A stretch of DNA of 64,000 nucleotides from Tateyamaria omphalii (GTDB lineage Bacteria > Pseudomonadota > Alphaproteobacteria > Rhodobacterales > Rhodobacteraceae): assembly GCF_014651375.1 (NCBI RefSeq), contig NZ_BMWT01000001.1, forward strand, positions 856,501 to 920,500. The letters run 5' to 3'. Position numbers and translations under genes: made by a program. The notes under the pieces were generated by a model that searched no databases, was not told where the DNA came from, and was given only the letters and a program-made list of their open reading frames with translations. Shown here piece by piece: positions 25,705 through 33,725 of the stretch (position 1 is the first letter of the stretch; each line of letters opens with the position of its first letter).

Positions 25705-25917
25705 ATGCGAGAATTCACTTTGGCTCTGGCGATTGCAATGGCCAGTATGGTCCAAGTACAGGCGATGCCTGCGCATATACCTTCCACCTATCCCGAGGAT
25801 GGAACGTTCTGCGGCTTCATGCAGTTGTGCGCCCCGAAGGCGACCGCACCGCGTCCAAATGATGCCGCTGTGCAAGATCAAGATGAGCGCAGCAAGGAAT
25901 CGTTGAAAAGGTTCTGA
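25705..25917 (+). CDS. Small secreted protein, unknown function
   Basis: A 70-residue ORF with a good GGAG site 8 bp before the ATG and an N-terminal signal peptide (MREFTLALAIAMASMVQVQAMPA). The mature part is about 50 residues with two Cys in GTFCGFMQLCAPK and a charged, Gln/Asp-rich tail. It ends 6 bp before a 12-bp perfect hairpin. It follows the AraC gene by 77 bp. I do not recognise it; the signal peptide, ribosome site and hairpin support a real gene. Confidence 0.55.
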   Translation: MREFTLALAIAMASMVQVQAMPAHIPSTYPEDGTFCGFMQLCAPKATAPRPNDAAVQDQDERSKESLKRF

Positions 25918-25923
25918 CAAACA

Positions 25924-25958
25924 GCAGCAAGGATCTGCATAGAGACGATCCTTGCTGC
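25924..25958 (+). terminator. Strong 12-bp hairpin after the small secreted gene
   Basis: Perfect arms GCAGCAAGGATC and GATCCTTGCTGC (25924-25935 and 25947-25958) with an 11-base loop and no T-run. It may protect or terminate the small mRNA. The rest of the gap to 26162 shows nothing I can identify. Confidence 0.5.
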
Positions 25959-26162
25959 AATCACAAACGAAACCTCGAACGTCTGCATGAAAAAGATGCT
26001 GCGCCGCAGCTCGGGTTGCAACTGCGACAGACTGCAGTGGAATGTGTCCAATTATGGCCATTCACCTTGGGGCCCAATTGGCCCAAAGACGGTCAGTGTT
26101 TTTGGACCAAAATGACGAGGCGTTGCCTAAGACACAGTATCGGGACCACAATCTGAAGCTGT

Positions 26163-26636
26163 TCAGTTATGTGCCGAGTGATCAACCTCGTCGGATGCCT
26201 TGCCGCGAGGCTCGACATGAAACATCACTTCCACCTCGCCTGCTTTCTCAAAAATCAGGGTCGCCGGGATCTTGTCGCCGACCTCAAAAGGATTGCCCCT
26301 CAATCCCATGAACATGATATGCTTTGCACCGGGTTCCAGCGCAACGGTTGCGCCAGCAGGTATATCAATGGCATCGACACTGAACATGCTCATGACGCCA
26401 TCTTCGTTCTTGGTTCCATGCAGTGAAACGCGGGGAAAATCGGCGCGGATACCAATAAGGCGGTCGTCTTCGGTGCCCGTGTTCGTAACCGAGAAATAGC
26501 CCGCGCCTGACATGGCCGTCGCCATTGTGGGAAAGGCCATGGGATGATCCACAACCAGTGGTCCAGTCTTGAATTCATGGGCACCAGCGGATGTGGCGCA
26601 AAGGGCCAGGGCGGATATGACTAGTAGACGTTTCAT
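26163..26636 (-). CDS. PCu(A)C-type periplasmic copper chaperone
   Basis: A 157-residue protein with a signal peptide (MKRLLVISALALCATSAGA-HEF) and a single PCu(A)C domain. The copper-binding pattern is complete: His73, Met84, His106 and Met108, matching H-X10-M-X21-H-X-M. The tail ends in a His-containing VDHSAHN. Family role: it carries Cu(I) in the periplasm, often to the CuA centre of cytochrome oxidase. It is the last gene of a five-gene minus-strand copper operon, 46 bp after the fusion gene. Confidence 0.9.
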   Translation of the reverse strand: MKRLLVISALALCATSAGAHEFKTGPLVVDHPMAFPTMATAMSGAGYFSVTNTGTEDDRLIGIRADFPRVSLHGTKNEDGVMSMFSVDAIDIPAGATVALEPGAKHIMFMGLRGNPFEVGDKIPATLIFEKAGEVEVMFHVEPRGKASDEVDHSAHN

Positions 26637-26682
26637 TGAATTCTCCTTTTGGTGTTCAGAAAGGTTCTCGAGGTTGCCCGTT

Positions 26683-27504
26683 TCACTCCGCCGGGACGAT
26701 TAACGTCCCTTCGAATGCGTTGAGCCGGGTTTGCATTTCACCTGGCAACCGCGCCTCGTTTTCTTGGAGCGCGTCAAACAGTTCGCTTGCAAGACGTGGC
26801 GACAGGCCCTGGGCACGCAGACCGGCAGGGCTTAGAAGGCTTCCGCCGGACAGAAGGACCAGCTGCCAGTTTTCATTGCGCTGCCGCAGAAAGGCGCGCC
26901 CGGCGTCGTTGCCCAGTGCCCACCCCACCACTGCAGCGGACCCTGCAACAGATGTGGTCAGAATGTCGGTTTCCGCCCCAAGGCGTGCGCGAAGTTGCCT
27001 TGCGATGTCTGCTATGGCGGCGTCATCGGGCGGTGTGTCGGTTGGCATTGCCAAAACCGGATCAGCAAGCGTTTCGGGTATGCCTTCAACCCAGAATTCG
27101 ACGGTCACTTCACCCACCGTTTCGAATACAAGTGTGGCGAGGAACCTGTCTCCGATACGAAGGGGGGTGTCCAAGCCCGCAAAGCGGATTTGCAATTCAT
27201 CCGGTCCTAGAGGGACTGATTGACCCGGTGAAATCTCAATCGCGTCGGCGACGCGAAGACCACGACCATCATCGCCCGTTGGATCAAAAAATGACACATC
27301 GGCAATCCCGCTGCGCACAGCGAGCAAACGCTCCGGTTCTGACCCGCCGTTGAAAAGTTCCATGTATCCGTTGGCGACGTTGATCTCTGGTCCGGTGGGC
27401 GGTGTGTGAGGGTGAATGATTGCCAGATTGCCGACCAGGTATTCGTGGGCCATAACCGGCGTCGCGCAGATAATTGCAAAGATAAAAAGCAGGACTCGCC
27501 GCAT
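26683..27504 (-). CDS. Degenerate PCu(A)C domain fused to a copper-uptake-associated domain
   Basis: A 273-residue secreted protein (signal peptide about 1-19, FAIICATPVMA-HEY). Residues about 20-150 align with the neighbouring PCu(A)C protein, but all four copper ligands are replaced (Phe73, Leu83, Gln105, Arg107). Residues about 165-265 (DIARQLRARLG, VAGSAAVVGWAL, AFLRQRNENWQLVLLSGGSLL) resemble a domain I recall as 'copper uptake system-associated protein'. The start overlaps the mbnH-like stop (TGATG). It may be a scaffold or partner rather than a copper carrier. Confidence 0.72.
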   Translation of the reverse strand: MRRVLLFIFAIICATPVMAHEYLVGNLAIIHPHTPPTGPEINVANGYMELFNGGSEPERLLAVRSGIADVSFFDPTGDDGRGLRVADAIEISPGQSVPLGPDELQIRFAGLDTPLRIGDRFLATLVFETVGEVTVEFWVEGIPETLADPVLAMPTDTPPDDAAIADIARQLRARLGAETDILTTSVAGSAAVVGWALGNDAGRAFLRQRNENWQLVLLSGGSLLSPAGLRAQGLSPRLASELFDALQENEARLPGEMQTRLNAFEGTLIVPAE

Positions 27505-28694
27505 CAGTTCACCTCCTCTGGCATTGCACGGTTTGCCCGCGCGGGATGATCTTCTGGCCACGGATCAGCGTATGCCGGGTTCGTGAGAAATCTCTCATCC
27601 GTCAGGCTTTCGAGAAACGCGATCAGGTCATTGACCTCCTGTTCAGTCGCTTTGAAGCCGATGAGGAGCCCACTTTTGTTGGGATGGTCTGCGCCAACGC
27701 CCGAAAACGGTCCCTCTGCAATCGTACGCCCGCCCGCCGCATAGTGGTCGATAACTTCACGCAGTGTCTCAATCGAACCGTCATGCATGTAGGGCGCGGT
27801 CATGGCGACATTGCGCAACGAGGGTGTTCGGAAACGGCCAATGTCTTCGTCGCGCCCTGTGAACTCGGCCAAGCCTTGTGCGCCCGGAGGATACGCCCCG
27901 GTTCCGCCGATATTGTAGAGACCATTATTGTGGAACGCGGTTTCGACGAAGGGCGAGCGTGCTGTTTGCAGGTTGTCGGTGAACATGACGCCAAGATGGC
28001 AGTGGTAGCATTCAAACCTGTGATCAAAGAATAATTGTTCACCCCTCAAAGCGGCGGGTGTCATGGCCGAGGCATCACCGCCGTATTTGTATCGATCATA
28101 AGGGCTGTCGACCGAGATCATTGACCTTTGGAATGCCCCGAGTGCGCGGGTGATTGTGAACAGGTCAATCGTTCCGTCATGTTCGGGAAAAGCGGTCGCG
28201 AAGGCATCCGGGTAATAGTCATCAGCGGTCAACCGTGCAAACAACTCTTGTTCCATCCCTGCCATACCCATCTCGACAGGCTCTGTTCCGAACAGAGGGA
28301 ACAGTGATTGGAATTCCAAAGTGTCTGCATGTGGATTGGACCATGTCAGCGCGGGGTTATAGCCGACATTCGCAAGGCCGGGGGCATTGCGCGCGGCCTC
28401 GGTGTCAAACACGCCGATAGAAAGCGCACGACCATCTGTAAAGGCCTGTTCCTGCACGTGGCAGGAGACGCAGCCAACTGTCCCATCGGCCGATAATCTT
28501 GCATCGTAGAATAGGTGCCTGCCGAGCTCGACTTTCTCGATTCTCATCGGGTTGTCATCTGGCACTGGCGGCGGCGCCAACCATGCAGGCATCAACCAGC
28601 GGAAGCCCAGATCGTTCAGGTCAGCACTGGCGGTACTTGGTACCGCCAGTGCCAGACCTGCGATCGGCCCAATCAGAGCGTATCGCATCAGCAT
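27504..28694 (-). CDS. mbnH: MbnH-family di-heme protein (cytochrome c peroxidase-like)
   Basis: A 396-residue secreted di-heme protein of the MauG/CcpA superfamily. Signal peptide about 1-24. Heme sites are CVSCH (75-79) and CYHCH (229-233). Family segments include FYDARLSADGTVGC and FRTPSLRNVAMTAPYMHDGS. It pairs with an adjacent four-Cys MbnP-like protein, the 'metallo-mystery pair'. From the literature as I recall it, MbnH oxidises a Trp of MbnP to kynurenine, creating a copper site. No methanobactin peptide or biosynthesis gene is visible here. Two ATGs are possible (28694, 28688). Confidence 0.82.
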   Translation of the reverse strand: MLMRYALIGPIAGLALAVPSTASADLNDLGFRWLMPAWLAPPPVPDDNPMRIEKVELGRHLFYDARLSADGTVGCVSCHVQEQAFTDGRALSIGVFDTEAARNAPGLANVGYNPALTWSNPHADTLEFQSLFPLFGTEPVEMGMAGMEQELFARLTADDYYPDAFATAFPEHDGTIDLFTITRALGAFQRSMISVDSPYDRYKYGGDASAMTPAALRGEQLFFDHRFECYHCHLGVMFTDNLQTARSPFVETAFHNNGLYNIGGTGAYPPGAQGLAEFTGRDEDIGRFRTPSLRNVAMTAPYMHDGSIETLREVIDHYAAGGRTIAEGPFSGVGADHPNKSGLLIGFKATEQEVNDLIAFLESLTDERFLTNPAYADPWPEDHPARANRAMPEEVN

Positions 28695-28700
28695 GATGTC

Positions 28701-29591
28701 CTACCGCTTTGAGACGAGCAGTTGGTCTTCGGCGCCGAACGCGTTGAAGTCCAGCCCAAGCCGGGGAAGCACTGTGTTGCAGTCAGAATCGTTGGGGAAC
28801 GACATACAGCCGGGGCTTGTCTCAGGTGTGTTCGTGGCGAGGTCGGCATCGGCAATGACCGGTGCAGGGTCAACGACGACGACGTGACTGGCCGGATCAA
28901 AAGCGTCAAAGGCAACCTGCATTACATTGGGATTTGCGCAGGCTTCGCTTGGCGCTTCGGTGCGCGATGGCGCGGCGCACATGGTTGATCCGAGATGCAG
29001 GAACCAGCCAGATGAAGCATTGTCGCCATGGCCATGCCCATCGCCCTCGCTATGTGCTGCGGATGCCTTGTTCATGCCGTCGCCTGCGACCGGGCTCGTT
29101 TCAAATTTTATGAACTTGTAGCCAGCACGCCAGTTCCAGAACATGGCCGTTAGGTTCAATGGCGATGGTGCAACGGTCGGATCACCGTGGTTCCAATCGA
29201 AGGGCACACCAATGGCAAAGCTTAGCCCGGTGTATTCACCGTCAGGTACAGTGCCCCGCAGCGTCATATTGGTTGCACCGGTGCCATTGGTACAGGAGCC
29301 GGTGGCGTTTTCGAAATCGAGCAGCGCGACATTCTCAACCTGCCAAGCGCCGTCTTGTTCAAGCGCAATGGGCACGGCAGTGCCATCGGTGGTAATCAGG
29401 GCGGGTTCGGACACAAACATTCGATAGTCCAGTACCTGAACCGGTGCGGTGCCCGCGCCGATACCGTCATAGGTTTCAAGGCAAGAGAAAGGTTGACCGC
29501 CAAGTTCGGCCGCAAATGTGATTTCGACAGGCTGGTCCGCAAACGCGGGATGCGCTGCGAGAAACACAGCACTCAAAAGAAACCGTTTCAT
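28701..29591 (-). CDS. mbnP: MbnP-family copper-binding protein (metallo-mystery pair four-Cys motif)
   Basis: A 296-residue secreted protein with signal peptide about 1-18 (AAHPAFA-DQP). It has paired cysteines (FSCLETY near 37; GSCTNG; STMCAAP and SEACANP; SPGCMSF and SDCNTVLPRLGLDF). There is a conserved-looking FWNWRAGYKFIKFE tryptophan segment and a His-rich stretch HSEGDGHGHGD near the middle. These match the TIGR04052-type partner of MbnH. It is 6 bp upstream of mbnH on the same strand. Copper binding after Trp oxidation by MbnH is the expected role; here it is inferred from family and neighbours. Confidence 0.82.
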   Translation of the reverse strand: MKRFLLSAVFLAAHPAFADQPVEITFAAELGGQPFSCLETYDGIGAGTAPVQVLDYRMFVSEPALITTDGTAVPIALEQDGAWQVENVALLDFENATGSCTNGTGATNMTLRGTVPDGEYTGLSFAIGVPFDWNHGDPTVAPSPLNLTAMFWNWRAGYKFIKFETSPVAGDGMNKASAAHSEGDGHGHGDNASSGWFLHLGSTMCAAPSRTEAPSEACANPNVMQVAFDAFDPASHVVVVDPAPVIADADLATNTPETSPGCMSFPNDSDCNTVLPRLGLDFNAFGAEDQLLVSKR

Positions 29592-29614
29592 AGGTCCTCC
29601 AGAAAAAACGTTAC

Positions 29615-29630
29615 TGCGGCGAAAGCCGCA
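29615..29630 (-). terminator. Small GNRA-type hairpin in the gap before mbnP
   Basis: A 6-bp stem TGCGGC / GCCGCA around GAAA (plus strand). On the minus strand it is followed, after GTAAC, by GTTTTTT (29605-29599). It lies in the 63-bp gap between the Cys/His-rich protein gene and mbnP and may attenuate read-through. Confidence 0.4.
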
Positions 29631-29654
29631 AAAGATGTCAGTCAGGTTGGGAGC

Positions 29655-30002
29655 TTATGAAAACGGTGGTGCGCGCGACCGAGGCCGCACGTGATGCGTG
29701 TCGCCTGTGACGAGGACTTGCGGTGGCAAAACCGCAATGACCTTTTCCTCGACAACAGGCACGGGGCAAGGGACATGACTTGCCAACTCGAAGATGTCGA
29801 GTTCCCGACAAAACGGGCAGTTTGCGTGATTGTGCGCACCGTCGTCGGTCACGCATAGATCGTCCAGGGAGCCACCCATCGCAAGATAGGCGACAAGCTC
29901 CGGATCGTGCGTTTCGGCGCGGATCGAATTGCCGGCAAAATGCACGCTTGCAACCACCAAGGTGGTCGCAAGGAGAATCGTAAACCAGATTTTTCGAACC
30001 AT
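29655..30002 (-). CDS. Small Cys/His-rich membrane-anchored protein, DUF2946-like
   Basis: A 115-residue protein with one N-terminal helix or signal anchor (about 4-24), then a periplasmic part with Cys50, the HNHANCPFCRE segment (Cys62, Cys65) and Cys79, ending in a basic tail. CPxC motifs with nearby His recall DUF2946 proteins found in copper and cobalt uptake loci. It is first of the copper operon. An ATG at 30011 would add three residues. It may sense or pass on metal; that is inference. Confidence 0.6.
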   Translation of the reverse strand: MVRKIWFTILLATTLVVASVHFAGNSIRAETHDPELVAYLAMGGSLDDLCVTDDGAHNHANCPFCRELDIFELASHVPCPVPVVEEKVIAVLPPQVLVTGDTHHVRPRSRAPPFS

Positions 30003-30145
30003 GGTGATCATCACGCTGACCGTACCATCGACGTCATATTGGGCGCCAGTTTTAGAATGTCGCAGTCTCGGCCGGATCATCATCAGTGTTTGACAAAAGC
30101 GTTGAACCCTGCAGTAGGTCGCGAAGTCTGATTGCGGCCATGCCG

Positions 30146-31450
30146 CTATATCAAGCGCTTCACCCAAATCAGGCTGGCGCACAACAGCAGTGATGGTGTG
30201 ACAACGAACCCGACCACAATGCCCGTGAGCACATTTTCTGACTGGGTGAGGGTCGTTGACGTTCCTGCGCCTTCAACAAACCCGAAAAGCCCAAGGATGC
30301 TTGCCGCAGCGAATCCTCCGGTGGCGGCCGCAATCTTTTCGCTGGCCATCCAAATACCGGTAAAGCCTCCTTCTCTCGCCTCTCCTGATTGCTCTCGGTC
30401 GTTTGCAGCGATGTCGGCGAGGATCGAAAAAGGGAACAACTGTAAACCGGCATAGCCGAGACCTGAAACGGCGACGCAAAGGGTCGCCAACAGAATGGTT
30501 CCTTCACCAGCTGCCAACAGGAGTATCGTCGGTGCAAGAAAAAGCAGGGTTGATGTCAGGAAGGACCGCCCTTTGCCAAGTCGTTTTCCAATCAACACCC
30601 ACAAGGGCATGGACAGAAGCGATGGCAACACGAGGCAAAGAAACAGGATGGTGGTTGTCCCTTCTGATCCACCGAGGATGTATTTGCTGAAGAAGGGCAA
30701 CAGGGCCAGCATGGCACCGATAGCGATGGCCTGCAGGCCGTAGCCAACGAGCAAAATTAGAAACTGCTTGTTGCTACGCGCAACCGCGACAATGGTCCTC
30801 AATCCAGGCAAGGATTGAGTGCGCACCACGTTTTGCGTTCCGGCTGTCCCCACGACACAGATGATCATGGCCGCAGCCATGAGTGCGCCCAGCGTCATGC
30901 CCATTGCGCGGTACCCGTCAATGCCACCACCGGCTGCCTTGATCACCTCGGGGCCGGCTGCACCGGCCAAGAGGATGCCAAGAACCAACCCTCCCATGCG
31001 AAACGACAACACGCGTGTGCGTTCTCTTGGGTCGTCCGTAAACTCGGCTGGCATTGCAATATAGGGGATCGCAAAGACCGTGAAGAAGGTTGCCAACAAT
31101 GCATAGGCGATCATCACTGCCCAAAAACTGCTCATGGTGTCACCGCTTTGCCCGCCATAGAACACCGCGGCAAAACAAAGGGGGGCGGTGAGTGCGCCGA
31201 TCGCCATATACGGTCTGCGCCTTCCGAAACGAGACCGGGTTCGGTCACTGAGGATGCCGACCAGTGGGTCGGTGATGACGTCCCAAAGCCGCGGCAGGAA
31301 GAATGCAATTCCCGCAAGAAAGGGCGAAATCCCAACATATTCGGTGAGGTAGAAGACCAGAAACAAACCCGGTGCGGTCGAAAAAATCCCAGTTGCAATG
31401 GAGCCCACACCATATGAGGTGGCCTGGCGCAGGGAAAGCCGCGATGTCAT
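30146..31450 (-). CDS. MFS transporter, glycoside-pentoside-hexuronide (GPH) type
   Basis: A 434-residue, 12-helix transporter with GPH/MelB features: the N-terminal SYGVGSIATGIFSTAPGLFLVFYLTEY and the loop-2/3 motif RLWDVITDPLVGILSDRTRSRFGRRRPYM. Its start overlaps the stop of the PLP enzyme gene (ATGA), so the two are co-translated. GPH carriers import glycosides, uronates or related compounds with Na+ or H+. The partner enzyme suggests an amino-alcohol phosphate precursor or amine, but the substrate is unknown. Confidence 0.82.
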   Translation of the reverse strand: MTSRLSLRQATSYGVGSIATGIFSTAPGLFLVFYLTEYVGISPFLAGIAFFLPRLWDVITDPLVGILSDRTRSRFGRRRPYMAIGALTAPLCFAAVFYGGQSGDTMSSFWAVMIAYALLATFFTVFAIPYIAMPAEFTDDPRERTRVLSFRMGGLVLGILLAGAAGPEVIKAAGGGIDGYRAMGMTLGALMAAAMIICVVGTAGTQNVVRTQSLPGLRTIVAVARSNKQFLILLVGYGLQAIAIGAMLALLPFFSKYILGGSEGTTTILFLCLVLPSLLSMPLWVLIGKRLGKGRSFLTSTLLFLAPTILLLAAGEGTILLATLCVAVSGLGYAGLQLFPFSILADIAANDREQSGEAREGGFTGIWMASEKIAAATGGFAAASILGLFGFVEGAGTSTTLTQSENVLTGIVVGFVVTPSLLLCASLIWVKRLI

Positions 31451-32883
31451 CTAATCATGCTCAAGTACATTCCGAGTGCCTGATCGCGCATTTCTCCGGG
31501 CATCAGGTTCAGGATTGTGTTCAAGGTGGCGGACTTTTCCGGCAAGTCCGGACCGGTCAACCCGGCAAGCGGCAACATGGCACCCATCATTTGCTCCAGC
31601 GGCGCGCCTGCCACATTTGCGAATGCCGATTGTATGGCATCCAGATCAACACTGCTTCCGTCCAGTTTGAGCCGATCAGAGCAGCGGCGCAAATCGTCTG
31701 CAAAGCGAGGCATCTGGTCGAGCACACCCATATGGACACTCACATGCGCATTGGCGGGGCCGCCTCCGCAGGCGAATTGCGGAGTAAGCACCCAGCCCGC
31801 ATCGCGCATCTCGTCATCGATTTCAAAGATGTTCACAGTGTCGGACGCCAGAGTGAACATACTCATTTCCGGATCCGCCAGAACACGTATGTCGGGGTTG
31901 TCGGAAATGGCGGTGATCGTCTTTGCCGTCGCATTTTGGCACACCTCGGTCATCGCTTCGTATCCGCTGTAGCCAAGATGCTTCATCACTGCCCATGCGG
32001 CGGCGATCGGGCCTGCCGTTCGTGTCGATTGCACGGTCGGATTGATCACCGCGTATTCCGTTGTTGTCGAGTTGATGAACCACGCTGCCTTGCGCAAGGC
32101 CCGGTGGCGAAACATCACCAGTGACGCGTTCTTTGGCGCGTAGCCATACTTGTGCAAGTCCGCCGAAATAGACGTCACCCCAGGCAGTGAGAAGTCAAAG
32201 GGTGTATCATATTGCCCAAGCCTCCGCAGGAACGACAGATAGAGACCACCGACACAACCATCAACGTGGAACAAGATATTCCGTTTGCGGGCCATCTCAG
32301 ACATGTCTGCAATGGCGTCTACGGTGCCATGGGAATAGTTCGGGGCTGATCCGACCGCGAGAATGCACTGATCATCCAGGGCGGCTTCAAAATCGCTTAG
32401 GTCGGCACGGAACCCGGTCGGGTCCACCTTGGTGATGACCAATTCAACGCCAAGATACTGCGCCGCCTTGTGGAATGCGGGGTGCACCGTGATCGGCAGG
32501 ACCATCTTTGGTGTCTTAATCTCGGGCCGTGTCGCACGGGCATAATCCCGAGCTGCCTTGACCGCAAGAATGATGCTCTCGGTGCCGCCGCTCGATACCA
32601 TCCCGCAGCAATCGCCGCTGCCTCGCAACAGATCCAGCCCGGTTTCAACCAATGCACGTTCCATCTGAACGACAGAAGGGTAAAGGTTAAAATAGAGAGC
32701 GTTCTGGTCCAGAAACTGCATGTAGGCGGTCCTGGCCAGCGCGTTTACCTCGGCCCCGGCGTCATACCGTCCGGATACCAAGGCCACGTCGTCGCCTGAC
32801 ATATCGGTAGCGGCAAGAGCGTTCAGTTGCTCCAAAACGTCTTTTGCCGGAGTGGCCGTATCCAATATTGGTTTGTTACCCAT
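31447..32883 (-). CDS. PLP-dependent lyase/decarboxylase, sphingosine-1-phosphate lyase-like
   Basis: A 478-residue group-II decarboxylase-fold enzyme. The TNPLH-like N-terminus is replaced by YFNLYPSVVQMERALVE. The substrate/PLP segments SSGGTESIILAVKAARD and HVDGCVGGLYLSFLRR, and the Schiff-base Lys in SADLHKYGYAPKNAS, match S1P lyases more than glutamate decarboxylases. The ATG at 32883 has GGGAGGGG. It is coupled to the GPH transporter and divergent from a TetR gene, forming a small catabolic module. There is no membrane anchor. Confidence 0.78.
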   Translation of the reverse strand: MGNKPILDTATPAKDVLEQLNALAATDMSGDDVALVSGRYDAGAEVNALARTAYMQFLDQNALYFNLYPSVVQMERALVETGLDLLRGSGDCCGMVSSGGTESIILAVKAARDYARATRPEIKTPKMVLPITVHPAFHKAAQYLGVELVITKVDPTGFRADLSDFEAALDDQCILAVGSAPNYSHGTVDAIADMSEMARKRNILFHVDGCVGGLYLSFLRRLGQYDTPFDFSLPGVTSISADLHKYGYAPKNASLVMFRHRALRKAAWFINSTTTEYAVINPTVQSTRTAGPIAAAWAVMKHLGYSGYEAMTEVCQNATAKTITAISDNPDIRVLADPEMSMFTLASDTVNIFEIDDEMRDAGWVLTPQFACGGGPANAHVSVHMGVLDQMPRFADDLRRCSDRLKLDGSSVDLDAIQSAFANVAGAPLEQMMGAMLPLAGLTGPDLPEKSATLNTILNLMPGEMRDQALGMYLSMIR

Positions 32884-32974
32884 GTTCCCCTCCCAAAACA
32901 TAAGCATTGATTGTATTTTATGGGTAGCGCTTTTGACAAAGACCCGTCAAGTCATGTGATAAACGGAGGTCACG

Positions 32975-33580
32975 ATGAGCGATGATATCGAGATGCGCAA
33001 AGCGCCGTCTCAGGCGCGCAGCAAAGGGCGGCTGGACTCAATTTTGAACGCCGCGTCGAAGCTCATTGTGCAGAAGGGTTTGCCAAATCTTGGTGTGCGG
33101 GAGATTGCCCGCCACGCCGACATCAACATAGCGACATTCTATCAGTTTTTTCCAAACAAAGCAGCCCTGATACGTACGCTATCCCTGCGCCACATGGAAG
33201 CGGTACAGTCGTTCCTGGATGGCTACGCGCCCACTATTGAAGGGCGCACCGCCGAGGACGTCATCCCGAATGTTCTCGACGCCGTTCTTTCCTACTACAT
33301 GGACAACCCAGATTACCTTGAGCTGTGGTTCGCAGGTCAGGCGGACCCTGAGTTGCGGGCGCTCAATCTTGAAGATTCAAGAAAAAATGCGGGCGCAATC
33401 GCAAAATGGGTTCAACTATGGTTGTCGGAAAATGTGCACCATGACCACGAGGCCCTGAGCATGCACATTGTTCTGAGTACGGGTCAGGTTTTGCGACATG
33501 CACAAATAGTCGGCCCTGCAGAGGCGGAACCACTGCTTAACCTGCACAAATCCTACATATTGCGGATGCTCGGCTCCTGA
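32975..33580 (+). CDS. TetR-family transcriptional regulator
   Basis: A 201-residue regulator. The N-terminal helix-turn-helix is LGVREIARHADINIATFYQFFPNKAALIRT. The ligand domain contains a C-terminal QVLRHAQIVGP segment. A GGAGG site lies 8 bp before the ATG. It is divergent from the PLP-lyase/GPH pair with 91 bp between the starts, so probably their repressor. Confidence 0.87.
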   Translation: MSDDIEMRKAPSQARSKGRLDSILNAASKLIVQKGLPNLGVREIARHADINIATFYQFFPNKAALIRTLSLRHMEAVQSFLDGYAPTIEGRTAEDVIPNVLDAVLSYYMDNPDYLELWFAGQADPELRALNLEDSRKNAGAIAKWVQLWLSENVHHDHEALSMHIVLSTGQVLRHAQIVGPAEAEPLLNLHKSYILRMLGS

Positions 33581-33725
33581 CACGATCTCTATCCTGTGAG
33601 GAGAGCGAATGAAGGTCGAGCGGCGCGCCGTCCATGTCCCTAGTGGCACATGCAGCTGCTTTAGCGACCGTGTCACCGTTTACTTGTGGGGACCGAAGAC
33701 GTCGTTAGGTTCAAATAGTGACTAT

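Noticed and set aside
27504..29591. A methanobactin biosynthesis locus
   Set aside because: Only MbnH/MbnP-type genes are present; no precursor peptide, MbnB/MbnC or TonB receptor gene was found around them.
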